A DNA stretch of 64,000 nt from Nymphaea colorata (Eukaryota; Streptophyta; Magnoliopsida; Nymphaeales; Nymphaeaceae). This document shows, one piece after another, positions 14,432 through 22,703 of the stretch. Below the pieces are notes generated by a model. The model saw nothing but the letters and a program-made list of their open reading frames with translations, was not told where the DNA came from and did no database searches. How positions within the stretch are numbered: the first letter of the stretch is position 1; each line of letters begins with the position of its first letter. Both the position numbers and the translations under genes were made by a program. The stretch is from the NCBI RefSeq assembly GCF_008831285.2, contig NC_045145.1, positions 18,598,802 through 18,662,801 of the forward strand, in the 5' to 3' direction.

Positions 14432-17001
14432 CTGTCTGCACACACTTCTAGTTACATCTACAGTTACTATTCATATGCTATTATACTTTGAATATTTGTA
14501 TGTTATTTATTTTTTTACTTTACTTTGCATATATGTATGTGTGTGTATGTGTTTTTTAGTGTGTATTATCATCTTAATATTCTGGTTTATTAAAGCTATA
14601 ATAAACGACAGTTTTACGAGGATTGCCAACTTGAAAGCTGTGATCATGTTAAGGATCTTTGTTCTTCCTTTTTTACTTTTTAATTGAATTAGTAACTTAA
14701 GGTTTTATTTTGGGATTCTAGTTTCCAAAATTCTCTTTAGATAATTAGCAGTTGGCATTTAGGGAATAGTAAGATCTTGCATGCTCTATAACATGGAAAA
14801 ATATTGATATTTATTTGGTGATTTTTCTTTTTTCAGATTGCTATATAACTTGTAAACATTGATTGTTCAACTTCATTAAATTTGATCTTTCAAGCTTTTA
14901 GTTATGTTTATTACTTTATTATCATGTCATGAAATGCTTAATGTGTTTGTATTACTGGTGTAACCGTATAAGTTGTTATAGGTTTTATTGAGAAATCATT
15001 TAGTTTACTTGTTAGTTTTAACATTTTTTCGTTGAGTAATGCCTTTGTTTCATTTTTAATTTAACAATTAATATTGCATTTAATTGTTTTACTTTTTTCT
15101 TTCTTGGGAGGGAGCGGCTGTACCAATTTTTTTATGACATAGTTTCTGTGCATATATATATAGATGTGTGTGTGTAGACAAGGACTGTAATTCTCTGTAA
15201 AATGGGTATAGTGTTCCTACGGCCCTCAGTGCATGTGCACCAGGGCATGCACACTGAGGCCACCCACCCACCCGATAAACCATCTGGTACGTCTGAAGTG
15301 GAAACATGATTACTTTAATTGAACCTTTTTCTGATCAGGGTTGATGGCTTGCATGTGATAGTAATATTCCAAACCTGGTGCATTTCCCTCTGACATCCAT
15401 GTGAATGTTTTATATAATATTTAATCTCTCATATATCTCTATGTAGGAATTTTAAAATGATGTACATTTGTGCAAAAATGTCATATGACATTCATATGCT
15501 CGAGAAAACGGAAATTTTCTCTTCTAAATGTCTCTGCTTTAAATATGTGCTGCATATAGCTTCAGGCTTTAATTGTACAAAATGAAGCCTCATAAGTCAT
15601 AAAGCATCCTGCATTGCTTATAGAATATAGTCATTATTCTCATTGCCTGGTCTAGAAGCCTCTGGAAAAGAATGGTCACCAGCTGCAAACTGAGAATCTA
15701 ATTCCTCCTTTGATAAGTTGCTGTGTGAGGCTTCCTTGTCATTTATGTGTGCGTGTTTTCTTTTCCCCTAATGATTTATTAGTTTTACAGATCTGTCTTG
15801 AAATCATTCACTTTGCCAACTACTCTGAAGATTCTAACAGCAGCATAATCAGAGAAATCTGGGCTAGGTTGCTTGACCAAGCCATATCAAAAGGTGGTGT
15901 CGCGGAGGCTTGCCAAGTGCTGAAGCGAGTTGGTTCTCAGTTTTATCCTGGAGAAGGGGCTAGCTTGCCATTGGATACAATTTGCCTGCACCTTGAGAAA
16001 GTAGCACTGGTAGTTCAATGTTTATTATGATATTCACTGTCACATTCAGAATCTTCTAGTTTTGTCATGTTTGACAGAGTTCTTTAGTTTCATTATGTCA
16101 TGTTGATTTTATGATTTTGTGTTTCAGGACCGAGCAGAGTCAGGTGTCGAGTCAGTTGGAGATGAGGATGTTGCAAGGGCTCTGCTGGGTGCCTGCAAAG
16201 GTGCAGCTGAACCTCTTCTGAACACTTACGACCAACTTTTGTCAAATGGAGCAATCTTGCCTTCACCAAATCTTCGCTTGCGGCTATTAAGATCTGTACT
16301 TGTGATTCTTCGTGACTGGGAGGTATCAATAGTTGCACAGAGAATGGGTACAAGTTCCACTGGAGCGAAGCTTATTTATGGAGGCTTGTTGACCTCAGAA
16401 CAGACTACAGCAATAAATCAAGGGATAAGAGATAAAATCGTTAGCGCTGCTAACAGGTCAAACTTTTTTGCTTGCTTCTTTACGTAGTATAATGTTCTTC
16501 TTAGGATGCCGTAGATGTCTTCTCTGGGCAGAGCAGCAGAATGGCACGCATAATTGCATGCATGGAAGCATCAACAGTGCAAGTGCACATTTACATGTTG
16601 ACATATGTTTAAGTACCAAAACACCCACCGATATGCTCATTGACAAGCTTCATAAGAACAAAAAACCACTATGCCACTTTCATTTTGCATTTTATATAAT
16701 TTAAATGTGGATAAGCTTGTTCGATGCTGAGGGAAGTGATGGAAATTGGTTCATGTGCATTTTCAACTGTTGTATATTATTGCTTACCTTCTGGTTGGTA
16801 GACTGCAAGTTACTATTCATCTATTCATGCTGACCAACACTGCCATCTCTCTAGTATCTGTCATCCAGTTTAATCTTGATGACTTATGTTTCCAGGTACA
16901 TGACTGAGGTCCGGCGATTGGCTCTTCCTTCTAGCACCACAGACGAGGTCTACAGGGGCTTCCGGGAACTTGAAGAAAAACTTTTGAGTCCCTTCTTCTA
17001 G
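1074..17001 (+). CDS. NUP155: NUP155 nuclear pore scaffold nucleoporin (5' end outside window)
   Basis: Encodes the large inner-ring scaffold nucleoporin of the Nup155/Nup170 family, which links the pore membrane to the inner pore ring. Eleven exons are joined at GT-AG borders with continuous frame: 1074-1200, 8236-8498, 8585-10226, 10308-10520, 10744-10991, 12702-13125, 13260-13465, 13630-13987, 15791-16009, 16128-16456, 16896-17001 (TAG stop). They give about 1,377 residues. The first exon here encodes DGQCPEYSGEEQAICAVGLA, very close to plant Nup155 as I recall it. The 1642-bp exon covers the N-terminal beta-propeller, and later exons the alpha-solenoid, ending in YMTEVRRLALP. Roughly 110 N-terminal residues are expected upstream of the window. 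The intron 1201-8235 is inflated by an antisense copia element, and 10992-12701 by a hAT-like element. A possible poly(A) signal AATAAA lies near 17034. Identity is highly confident; exon borders were set by eye. Confidence 0.95.
1565..1814 (-). repeat. 3' LTR of copia element
   Basis: 250-bp repeat from TGTAGAGATACG to ATCTATCAACA, preceded by target duplication GATAT. Compared with 6519-6768 it differs at one position (C at 1752, T at 6706). It carries the stop codon of the pol frame. Confidence 0.97.
1809..4625 (-). CDS. pol: Copia integrase-reverse transcriptase-RNase H (938 aa)
   Basis: Continues the polyprotein after the frame shift. The apparent first codon is TTG, so it is a continuation and not an independent start. 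CDVCQFAKH supplies the Cys pair of the integrase zinc finger. The DDE core follows, with FIDDFSR, FRSDNAREY and the region around PPQNGVAERKNR. Reverse transcriptase has LDVKNAFLNGDL and the catalytic LLVYVDDMIV. RNase H has GYSDADWAGC, SSAEAEYRA and a C-terminal stretch with YCDNKSA and ADVLTKALP. No other stop breaks the frame, and catalytic residues are intact. The frame ends with TGA at 1811-1809 inside the 3' LTR. Confidence 0.93.
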   Translation of the reverse strand: MKHLFPDLCSSFDVSSISCDVCQFAKHVRASYPLSSSCANEAFSLIHSYVWGPSGIHTRQGFQYFITFIDDFSRATFIYLLKDRSEVPRIIETFILLVHTQYGANVKTFRSDNAREYMCQLVEEFFRQRGIVHETSCSYTPPQNGVAERKNRQLLNVTRALLFQRNLSKHYWGDAVLTSAYLINRMPSRVLNGKTPHSLLPGSRPPFPLPPRVFGCVCFIHDHSSNVKKLDLRSIKGVFVGYSPTQKGYKCIDPITGRAYVTRDVTFLEHASYFGANPLQGEQSVGREEYSQRQELQFIDFLDYKKAESLNNVDVPEKEERCDNSIEKEGPQLFGQFYSRRGTRTEMMTCDARSTSNPNATPSLDEPSPTVETHDEVEKKNDDLPIALRKGVRSCTQHPIGNFVSYSRLGKDYKCFVSTLSLAVIPRTVAEAQSDSKWVDAMKEEIDALRRNLTWEVVKIPEAAHLVGSKWVYTIKYKPDGSVERYKARLVAKGFSQKYGIDYLETFAPVAKMKTVRVVISLAVMKEWKMYQLDVKNAFLNGDLEEEVYMHMPPGYEEPEKCCKLKKALYGLKQSPRAWFERLRRVMLRHGYKQGNGDHTLFVKKKESRVTILLVYVDDMIVTGDDEEEIIKLKGLLATEFDLKDLGKLRYFLGMEVVRSSTGLVLNQRKYTLDLLEETGKLGCRPTPIPFDTGHKLSLRDGEPLCEEDKGRYQRLVGKLIYLTLTRPDITFAVNVLSQFMHAPTDAHLKAVDRVLCYLKKNPGKGLLYVKQETVEIEGYSDADWAGCSDTRRSTTGYCVYLGGNLVVWRSKRQDVCSRSSAEAEYRAIAMGVSQLWLKILLTDIGIEIEGPMKMYCDNKSAINLANNPVLHDRTKHVEIDRHFIRERIDAKELILPYMKSEDQTADVLTKALPSASFERNVSKLGMFDMYAQLEGEC
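1815..1823 (-). other. Polypurine tract
   Basis: On the - strand reads GAGGGGGAG immediately before the 3' LTR, the expected plus-strand primer. It lies inside the pol coding frame, encoding Glu-Gly-Glu just before the final Cys and stop. Confidence 0.85.
4622..6121 (-). CDS. gag: Copia Gag-protease (499 aa) with integrase N-terminal stub
   Basis: The start is taken at the ATG at 6121 (MAASSSSTV), which begins the usual copia Gag. The same frame stays open upstream into the 5' LTR without an ATG that suits the family. Gag residues run to a CCHC zinc knuckle, CTHCKKTGHTVDYC (C-x2-C-x4-H-x4-C), that binds element RNA. The aspartic protease follows, with the active-site motif DSGATHH. The last residues, WHERFGHLPLGF, are the first half of the integrase HHCC zinc finger. 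The frame then hits TGA at 4624-4622, while the integrase continues in a frame one base back. Plant copia elements usually have one continuous polyprotein, so this looks like a one-base loss in a T run or a base-call error. Confidence 0.9.
   Translation of the reverse strand: MAASSSSTVNTNPTEIGASRTENVPMQVITLRLTKENYFSWSPAMTMGIAGRGRMAYIDGSNPEPARTSDVRHTWFLEDNQVKTWIVNSVSTDIQPLILRKKTARDMWVVLEQMYGQKKMAIRTYQVMKTVYGIRQGNSSVAEYYGALKAKWEELDYHSDIPWHCPHDQALYVAHEWENRVFLFLAGLNDEFEGVRSQILNSGEVSSIEDVYSCVEAEEQRRLVTKEGKRELVPYNERSALVSRGPGGPSRSLRRCTHCKKTGHTVDYCWDLQPEKKGNRGRSLTGRTPVSEVQASSGEKVSISADQLRELRAYLGRIDVNKTETSEETTANHALAVIGNQGNSSVGEWIVDSGATHHMTGNPKLFHEYKLSSRRERVSLADGSSTCVAGEGTLSLLDKFHVQGALHVPQFPLNLLSVSRLTKELNCELIFSADRCVLQDLVTGKRIGIGLASDGLYRLPIRVATALLTAIRKTDKRREDCLQSFMYWHERFGHLPLGF
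6122..6501 (-). other. Copia untranslated leader, GC-rich
   Basis: Leader between primer site and Gag start. The stretch 6220-6440 is strongly GC- and CpG-rich with CGGCG/CGCTGGGCGG repeats, unlike the AT-rich host intron. The frame is open on the - strand through it, but the implied peptide is low complexity and not family-like. Confidence 0.7.
6507..6518 (-). other. Primer binding site (initiator-Met tRNA)
   Basis: On the - strand this reads TGGTATCAGAGC, the standard plant copia primer site complementary to the 3' end of initiator-Met tRNA. It directly abuts the 5' LTR. Confidence 0.95.
6519..6768 (-). repeat. 5' LTR of copia element
   Basis: 250-bp partner of 1565-1814, followed by target duplication GATAT at 6769-6773. 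By position it contains the element's promoter and transcription start. It would drive transcription opposite to NUP155. Confidence 0.97.
6774..8235 (+). other. Remainder of NUP155 intron 3' of the copia element
   Basis: AT-rich non-coding DNA with an (AT)n(GT)n microsatellite at about 6996-7023. It ends in a pyrimidine tract and CTGCAG at 8230-8235, the acceptor for the exon beginning LILLGICC. I recognise no gene here. Confidence 0.7.
10992..12701 (+). other. NUP155 1.7-kb intron
   Basis: GT donor follows ...EDLR and AG acceptor precedes FYEAVVRLP; the split Arg codon joins in frame. Apart from the hAT-like element at 11349-11913 the intron is AT-rich, without recognised features. Confidence 0.8.
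11349..11913. mobile_element. Non-autonomous hAT-like element in NUP155 intron
   Basis: 565 bp bounded by 17-bp inverted termini with one mismatch: CTATGTTGCATGGACAC at the left, and the complement of CTAGGTTGCATGGACAC at the right. The flanking 8 bp are ACTTAACA and ACTTAATG (6 of 8 match), consistent with an aged hAT 8-bp target duplication. The interior has CT-rich tracts and short segments of the form AAAGGACGACCAGGGTTGTCC. There is no transposase frame. A related partial copy in opposite orientation is at 57491-57942. Confidence 0.72.
13988..15790 (+). other. NUP155 1.8-kb intron with microsatellite and short hairpin
   Basis: Non-coding, T-rich. It holds a (GT)n microsatellite at about 14398-14428, and an imperfect hairpin at 15221-15263 whose arms contain CCTCAGTG and CACTGAGG. 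Borders are supported by the in-frame junction ELWE to ICLEIIHFANYS. Confidence 0.75.
14398..14428. repeat. (GT)n microsatellite
   Basis: About fifteen GT units with one interruption, inside a NUP155 intron. Confidence 0.9.
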
Positions 17002-18378
17002 TGGGAGGGGCTTCTACATGTGTATCATGAATGAATAAATATCTCAACCTGTTTTACCTCTGAGTCTTCGACTTGGATGTTGAATTAATCTTTAGTAGAA
17101 TGGCTGAATTGTAACAATCAAATTATGCATTCTTTCTAGAATTTTTTTTCACACATGGAATCACAGTATGTTGTAAATAGTTTATTGTCCTTGTTCTTTG
17201 TGGCATATTGAACACGTCTTATTAACCAGAACGGAAGAACACTTGAACTGGCAGAACAGTGAGCAACGGTAATCTCGGTTTGGTAGTCCGGTTGAATAAT
17301 GTTTGGATGATGCTGCAGCGAAGGGATTCGCCTTGAATCTTGCACGAAGAGAGTAACAAGCGACAAATTGGCACATAAAATATGAAGAAAGTGGAAAGGA
17401 TAATGAAAGAGAACAGAGGGAAAATACTTCAATTAATCAACCGTCTCCAATGAGGACCTAATCACGGATAAGGCAATACAGAGTGGATATACAGATTTGA
17501 AACAAATGAAAGGTTCAAACATTCGAAAAACCTCTCGCTGGTAGATGCAGTCACGGACTTTTATTCACGAAGAAAGCTATACATCAAAAGGAATATACAA
17601 AAAATAAGGCCAGCACTGAAGACAAAACCAGTGACGGCAAACGATAAGCCCAAATAAATTTCCACGGAAGAGAAAAAAATAAAGCAGAAACAGCAGAGAG
17701 ACGTTCCATTAGCACCAATGCAACCTCTGCTGGAATATCAAAATTTGGTGATGGTGAGCTTTTCAGCCGATATGGGAACCTGCTCCAAGCCCCCTTCTGC
17801 AGTCCAGACTCAGAGGGAACGCTTTAGCAAATTGTCTCCAGGCTGGCGACACTAAGCTCTAGCCAAGTCGGGAGTCTCGGCTTGAGCTTAACTGAGCCTA
17901 AGCTCAAGCCTAGCCGAGCTCGAGTTCTCACCTAAAGCATTCGAGCTGGCCCAGCTCCTTCGAACTCGGCCTGTGAATAGCATTGCCCGAATCTATATCT
18001 GCAACCAAGCTTCTGCCTCGAGTCACTTGCCTGTATTTGGACCTGAATGAAGGATCAAAGAATCTAGGCTTGAGCTGGGCATGTAAATGGTCTGGACCCG
18101 CTCTGCATCAGCATCACTCTCCCCCTCTCTAAGTGTTTTTAACTGTTTGCCAAATATTGGTACTTTGAATAACGTGTTGATGTAGGTTTTACCTTGTTCA
18201 TGTGTATGAAGAACTTCACTTGACATTGTGCCGTGATTTGATTTTATTTGGATGAATTGTTCAACTGCACCACTTGCACCACAAAACTGTTTGGCATTTG
18301 AGCAAATTGAAAGATGTTTACTTTTCGATTAACCTGCTTTCAACGCTGTTGAATTCTTTACTAAATGACCATTGATAT
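17002..18378. other. Convergent intergenic region NUP155 / PPR gene
   Basis: Contains the NUP155 3' UTR and, on the other strand, the PPR 3' UTR. A patch at about 17850-17960 is rich in AGCTC/GAGCTCGAG-type short repeats, common in plant intergenic DNA. No gene recognised. Confidence 0.7.
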
Positions 18379-21300
18379 TTACCAGTAATCCCCACAAGAG
18401 CAGATTCCATCTCTAAAATGATGAAACCTGTTGACGTCCCTGATAATGATTTCTCTGTTGGTAATAGTAGAAATGAGTTTCATAGCGGTATGGCAGTCTC
18501 CGCATATCCGTAAGTTCTTGAAGACTCTGATTGTGGAACTTTGTGGCAAACGAATGAGTCCTAAAGCTACTGCTAATCTCTCACTGTGGTGCAGTAGGTA
18601 GTCTTCTGCATCATCCACATCTTGAAGTACAAAGTTAGTATCTGGTGCATATCCGACTGTTTTCATTTTCGAATTTAAAAAAATCAGCAACGAATAAATC
18701 TCTTTACTTAGTGGGTGCTGCTCATCACCAGCTTGGAAAACGTGTATTTTATTATCTATCTCTGTCCAGCTGACTCCAGGACTCTTGTTAATGCATTTAC
18801 TTTTCATTCGCCTTCTAATTTCTTTTGCTTCTTCCCACATTTCCGCTGCTGCATAAATATTTGATAATAAAACATAATTTGCAGGGTTTCTAGAATCCAT
18901 TTCAAACAGGTTCTGAGCTGCAAGTTTTCCCAGGGCTATATTATTATGCAATCTGCAGGCTCCTAGTAACGCTCCCCAACTGAAGACATCTGCTTTAATA
19001 GGCATTGCTTTGATGATATCATATGCATGGTCCAGGTAACCTGCTCGAGCAAGCAGATCGACCATGCAATTATAGTGCTCGATTCTGGGAATAAGTTCAA
19101 AGTCCTCCAGCATGGAGATGAAAATTCTCAAGCCATCTTCAATCAAGCCAGTGTGACTACATGCCGTCATTACTGAAAGAAAGGTGATATCATTTGGCTT
19201 GACACCCTCTTGCTGCATCTGGTTGAACAGATGCATGACATGTTTGCTGCAGCCGTGTTTTGCATAGCCAGCAATCATGGTGTTCCACGTGATGATGTTT
19301 TTCTCAGGCATCATAATGAACATTTTGCAAGCGCTCTCAATGTCGCCACATTTTGCGTACATGTTGACACCAGCACTGTTAATCATGATCATTTGGTCGT
19401 TGCCTGATTTAATTATGCAAGCATGCAACTGTTTTCCCTGCCTAAGAACAGCTGTATTGGCGCATGCATCAAGCATTATAACCAGTGTTGACCCATCCAA
19501 CCCACTGTTTTCTTCCCTCATTCTTTTGTATAGTTTGAAGGTCTCATCCTCACATCCATGCCTGTTGTATCCTGTAATCATTGTGTTCCATGAGACAGTG
19601 GTCTTCTCTTCCATTTGATCAAACAGATTTCTCGCTGCTTCAATCCTGTCATAGCCAATAAATGCTGAAAGCATCACATTCTGAAGGAACACATCCTTCT
19701 GGGCGGTGCTACTATACACCTTGTATGCGCAATCCAGATTTCCACACTTCGAGTGCATGTCTATGAGATTACAGCAGATAGTTCCTTCCTCCATATGATT
19801 GTTTCTTACAACGTACCCATGAATTTGCTTTCCCCTATCGAGGTCCAGAAGGCTGCTGCTTGCAGAGAGTATGCTAGCAAGAGAAAAACGGTCAGGTTTG
19901 ATGCCCGCTTGTTGCATTTGGTGCATAAGATTTAAGGATTCATCTGGCTGATCCTGTTGTTCATATCCAGTGATTAGTGCATTCCATGAATAAGCATTTC
20001 TCTCATCCATTCTGTCAAACATCTTACGCGCGTCATCCAGTCTTCCACATTTGACATAAAAATCAACAAGTGCGGATTCCAAGACTAGATTAATTTTGGC
20101 AATTGTTCTCAGAATGTGAGCATGAATCTGCTTTCCTTGGTGCTCATGTCCTTCATCACCACATAAGGTTAGCAGTACCGTGTAAGTATGCTGATCTGGT
20201 TCCATATCTTGTAATATCATCTCATGGTATAAATCAAGAGCTTCCTTGACTCGACCATCTTGGACGAACCCTGCAATCATTGAATTCCACGAGACTAAAT
20301 TCTTCAGCTCCAACTTATTGAATACAATCCGCGCGTCATTGACTCTACCACTCTTTGCATACAAGTCTATCAAAGCACTGCCAAGTACCACGTCTGAATC
20401 CAGTAATCTTCTCATCAGGAAGCAATGTAACGCTCTTCCAATCCTTGCATCGGACAGGCTTATGCACGCCGTGAGAATGCTTCCTAGATTGAACCGGTCG
20501 GTCCTGAAACCTGCTTGTTGCATTCTAAAGAACAATTGGAGTGCTTCATCTGGATGGCCAAGATTAGAGTAGGTAGAAATTAATGTGTTCCAAGACACTT
20601 GGTCCTTCGTGCTCATGGTCTCAAACACCAACATGCTATCATCAAGATCTCCAAATTTACCATACATGTCAATGAGTGAATTGGCCACAAAAACATCAGA
20701 AGCATGGCCAGAGGTGATAACCATTGCATGAACTTGCCTCCCTTTCCACAAGCACCTCAAAGCAGCACAGGCCTTAAGCAGAGTAGCGCAAGTGAAATGA
20801 TCGGGTGCTATCCCAGCTTTCAGCATTTCATGAAATGCTTCCCATGCACCTTCCCAGAGGTCAGCCTGCACAAAAGTACCAAGTGCTGCATTCCACGAAA
20901 CCACATCCTTCTCATCAATCTCAACAAACGCCAAAATGGCATCATCAACCCATCCAATTTTAGCATACCCATCCACCAAAGCACTACCAACAACCGGATG
21001 AGGATTCACTCCGGATTTAACCGCTAAACCGTGCATTTGCCTGAACATGAAAAAGTCTACCACAGAAATACACGCCTTCAGAGCGCTGGGGAAACTGAAC
21101 TCATCAGGTGCAAGTCCAGTGTTGATCATCTGAACAAAAAGTTTCAGAACATCCCTATGTCTATTCATCTTGGCATGGCCAATGATCATGGCGTTCCATG
21201 ATGCCACGCTTTGTTGAGGCATTTCAGCAAGCATTTGGCCCTCGTTGAACACACTGCAGCATTTGCCATCAGAAACCGAAAACTGAGTTTGCTGGGCAAT

Positions 21301-21573
21301 GTTGCATCGAAGCTTCTCACCGGGCAACGCATTCTCTTGCAGAAGCTTAACCCATGCAGTCGCAGTTGTGGAAAGAAGACGTAAGTTTGGCGGCGACTGC
21401 AATGCCTTGAGGTAAGTACCATGGTTGATTTTCTGTTTGTGATGGTATTGGTGCTTGGGTTTCGAAGGGAACAGATGAAGCGGAAGATTGGGGTTAGATA
21501 GAAGAAGTGGGTCTTGAAGAAAGTTGAGATTGATGGTGGATGGGTGGAGAGTCCAGGACGCCATTATCGCCAT
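18379..21573 (-). CDS. DYW-type pentatricopeptide repeat protein (probable organelle RNA editing factor)
   Basis: Single-exon gene of 1,064 aa. The ATG at 21573 (MAIMASW) is the first ATG in frame; a second at 21564 is an equal candidate. The first 60-80 residues are rich in Ser, Leu, Pro, His and basic residues, as in an organelle transit peptide. From about residue 125 the protein is a long run of PPR motifs (for example VASWNAMIIGHAKMNRHRDV). A PG-box-like segment follows (KSPGVSWTEIDNKIHVFQAG, about 927-946), then the DYW cytidine-deaminase-like domain. That domain has HSE at 996-998, CGDC at 1024-1027, CSC at 1058-1060 and terminal DYW. These match the zinc and catalytic residues of the family, so it is predicted to be catalytically competent for C-to-U editing. 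The RNA target cannot be read from the sequence by eye. The length is at the upper end for the family. Confidence 0.95.
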   Translation of the reverse strand: MAIMASWTLHPSTINLNFLQDPLLLSNPNLPLHLFPSKPKHQYHHKQKINHGTYLKALQSPPNLRLLSTTATAWVKLLQENALPGEKLRCNIAQQTQFSVSDGKCCSVFNEGQMLAEMPQQSVASWNAMIIGHAKMNRHRDVLKLFVQMINTGLAPDEFSFPSALKACISVVDFFMFRQMHGLAVKSGVNPHPVVGSALVDGYAKIGWVDDAILAFVEIDEKDVVSWNAALGTFVQADLWEGAWEAFHEMLKAGIAPDHFTCATLLKACAALRCLWKGRQVHAMVITSGHASDVFVANSLIDMYGKFGDLDDSMLVFETMSTKDQVSWNTLISTYSNLGHPDEALQLFFRMQQAGFRTDRFNLGSILTACISLSDARIGRALHCFLMRRLLDSDVVLGSALIDLYAKSGRVNDARIVFNKLELKNLVSWNSMIAGFVQDGRVKEALDLYHEMILQDMEPDQHTYTVLLTLCGDEGHEHQGKQIHAHILRTIAKINLVLESALVDFYVKCGRLDDARKMFDRMDERNAYSWNALITGYEQQDQPDESLNLMHQMQQAGIKPDRFSLASILSASSSLLDLDRGKQIHGYVVRNNHMEEGTICCNLIDMHSKCGNLDCAYKVYSSTAQKDVFLQNVMLSAFIGYDRIEAARNLFDQMEEKTTVSWNTMITGYNRHGCEDETFKLYKRMREENSGLDGSTLVIMLDACANTAVLRQGKQLHACIIKSGNDQMIMINSAGVNMYAKCGDIESACKMFIMMPEKNIITWNTMIAGYAKHGCSKHVMHLFNQMQQEGVKPNDITFLSVMTACSHTGLIEDGLRIFISMLEDFELIPRIEHYNCMVDLLARAGYLDHAYDIIKAMPIKADVFSWGALLGACRLHNNIALGKLAAQNLFEMDSRNPANYVLLSNIYAAAEMWEEAKEIRRRMKSKCINKSPGVSWTEIDNKIHVFQAGDEQHPLSKEIYSLLIFLNSKMKTVGYAPDTNFVLQDVDDAEDYLLHHSERLAVALGLIRLPQSSTIRVFKNLRICGDCHTAMKLISTITNREIIIRDVNRFHHFRDGICSCGDYW

Positions 21574-22703
21574 GAGTGCATAAATCAAGTGGTTTCCTTT
21601 CGATGAGTGGCGATGGAGTTGATGGCTCAGCCCAGGAAAGCCAATCGAAGCGCTGCCACATACATCAAGATTTTGCGTCGTCGGAGAGAGGAACGGCAGG
21701 AATGAATCCTCAAAATAAGTTGATCCTATTCCAAAAAAGGATCGTCAGGTTTTTGAAATTTTGATACATGACCGAGCGGTCAACGAATAACCTGCCTTTG
21801 TCGCTGCCTTCTTAGCTTCTGCTAAAAGTTCGATCAACCTTAGTAAAAACAGTGGGTATCTCTTTTCCCTTTTCATTGTGTTTCTTGGACATTGGTCCCA
21901 TTGCGATATTAATCATTTTTGACATCTACAATTTTAACACAAATTCGTTATTGTGTTATTCACTTACGATAAACATACATTGCATATAATATTTGGAGAA
22001 CACTTATTGATGTTTATTTGACTTATTCATTTTTGTCTTTGTAATGGTGCTTATATCATTGCATTAGGAGGAACGTATCATTTGTTAACAAAACTTCAAT
22101 GGCAATGGCTTATTTGGAATGAATAAGGAAATATATAAATGGATTCGTTGATATCTGTAAGACATAAACAAAGGCCATGGCAGCCTAAAAAACAAGCGTA
22201 TGAACAGCATGCGATCAATATTTTTCAATTGCTTGGTTTTACTGCATTGTATTTGCAACATATTTCTACCATTTCATGCTATTGTTTTGAGCCCTTATAT
22301 TAAAGTTTAACAGTTACCGTTCAATAAATTTGTCTCAATTTCATTCTGGTATCAAATGGCCAACCAAATATATTTTGATAACAATACTAGAATAATGTGC
22401 ATAATCCCGTCGAATATTATAAGGGCTGCCAACTGCACAACATGTTCATAAAAAAATTTGACTCATTTTTACCTTTAAAGGTCAGTGGAGAAAAAACGAA
22501 GCAAGCAATAAATATCTTTCTTTGGTAGAAATAAAATTTGGGACTCCTTCAAAAGATAAAAGTATGGCGAGGCTATGCCAAATTTTAGGGAAAAAGTGAG
22601 GCTAAATGGAAAACTTCATTCTTATTTAATTCAAACCCGCTTGCCGCAAGACACCACTGAAGATCTATGTGTCTCCGAGTGTCTTATTCTCAGCTTGTCT
22701 CTA
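21574..22703. promoter_or_regulatory. Shared divergent promoter region (PPR gene / CD2BP2-like gene)
   Basis: The 1.1-kb gap separates two genes transcribed away from each other, so both promoters must lie here. It is AT-rich, without a clear transposon. No specific TATA box or factor site can be assigned with confidence. Confidence 0.5.
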
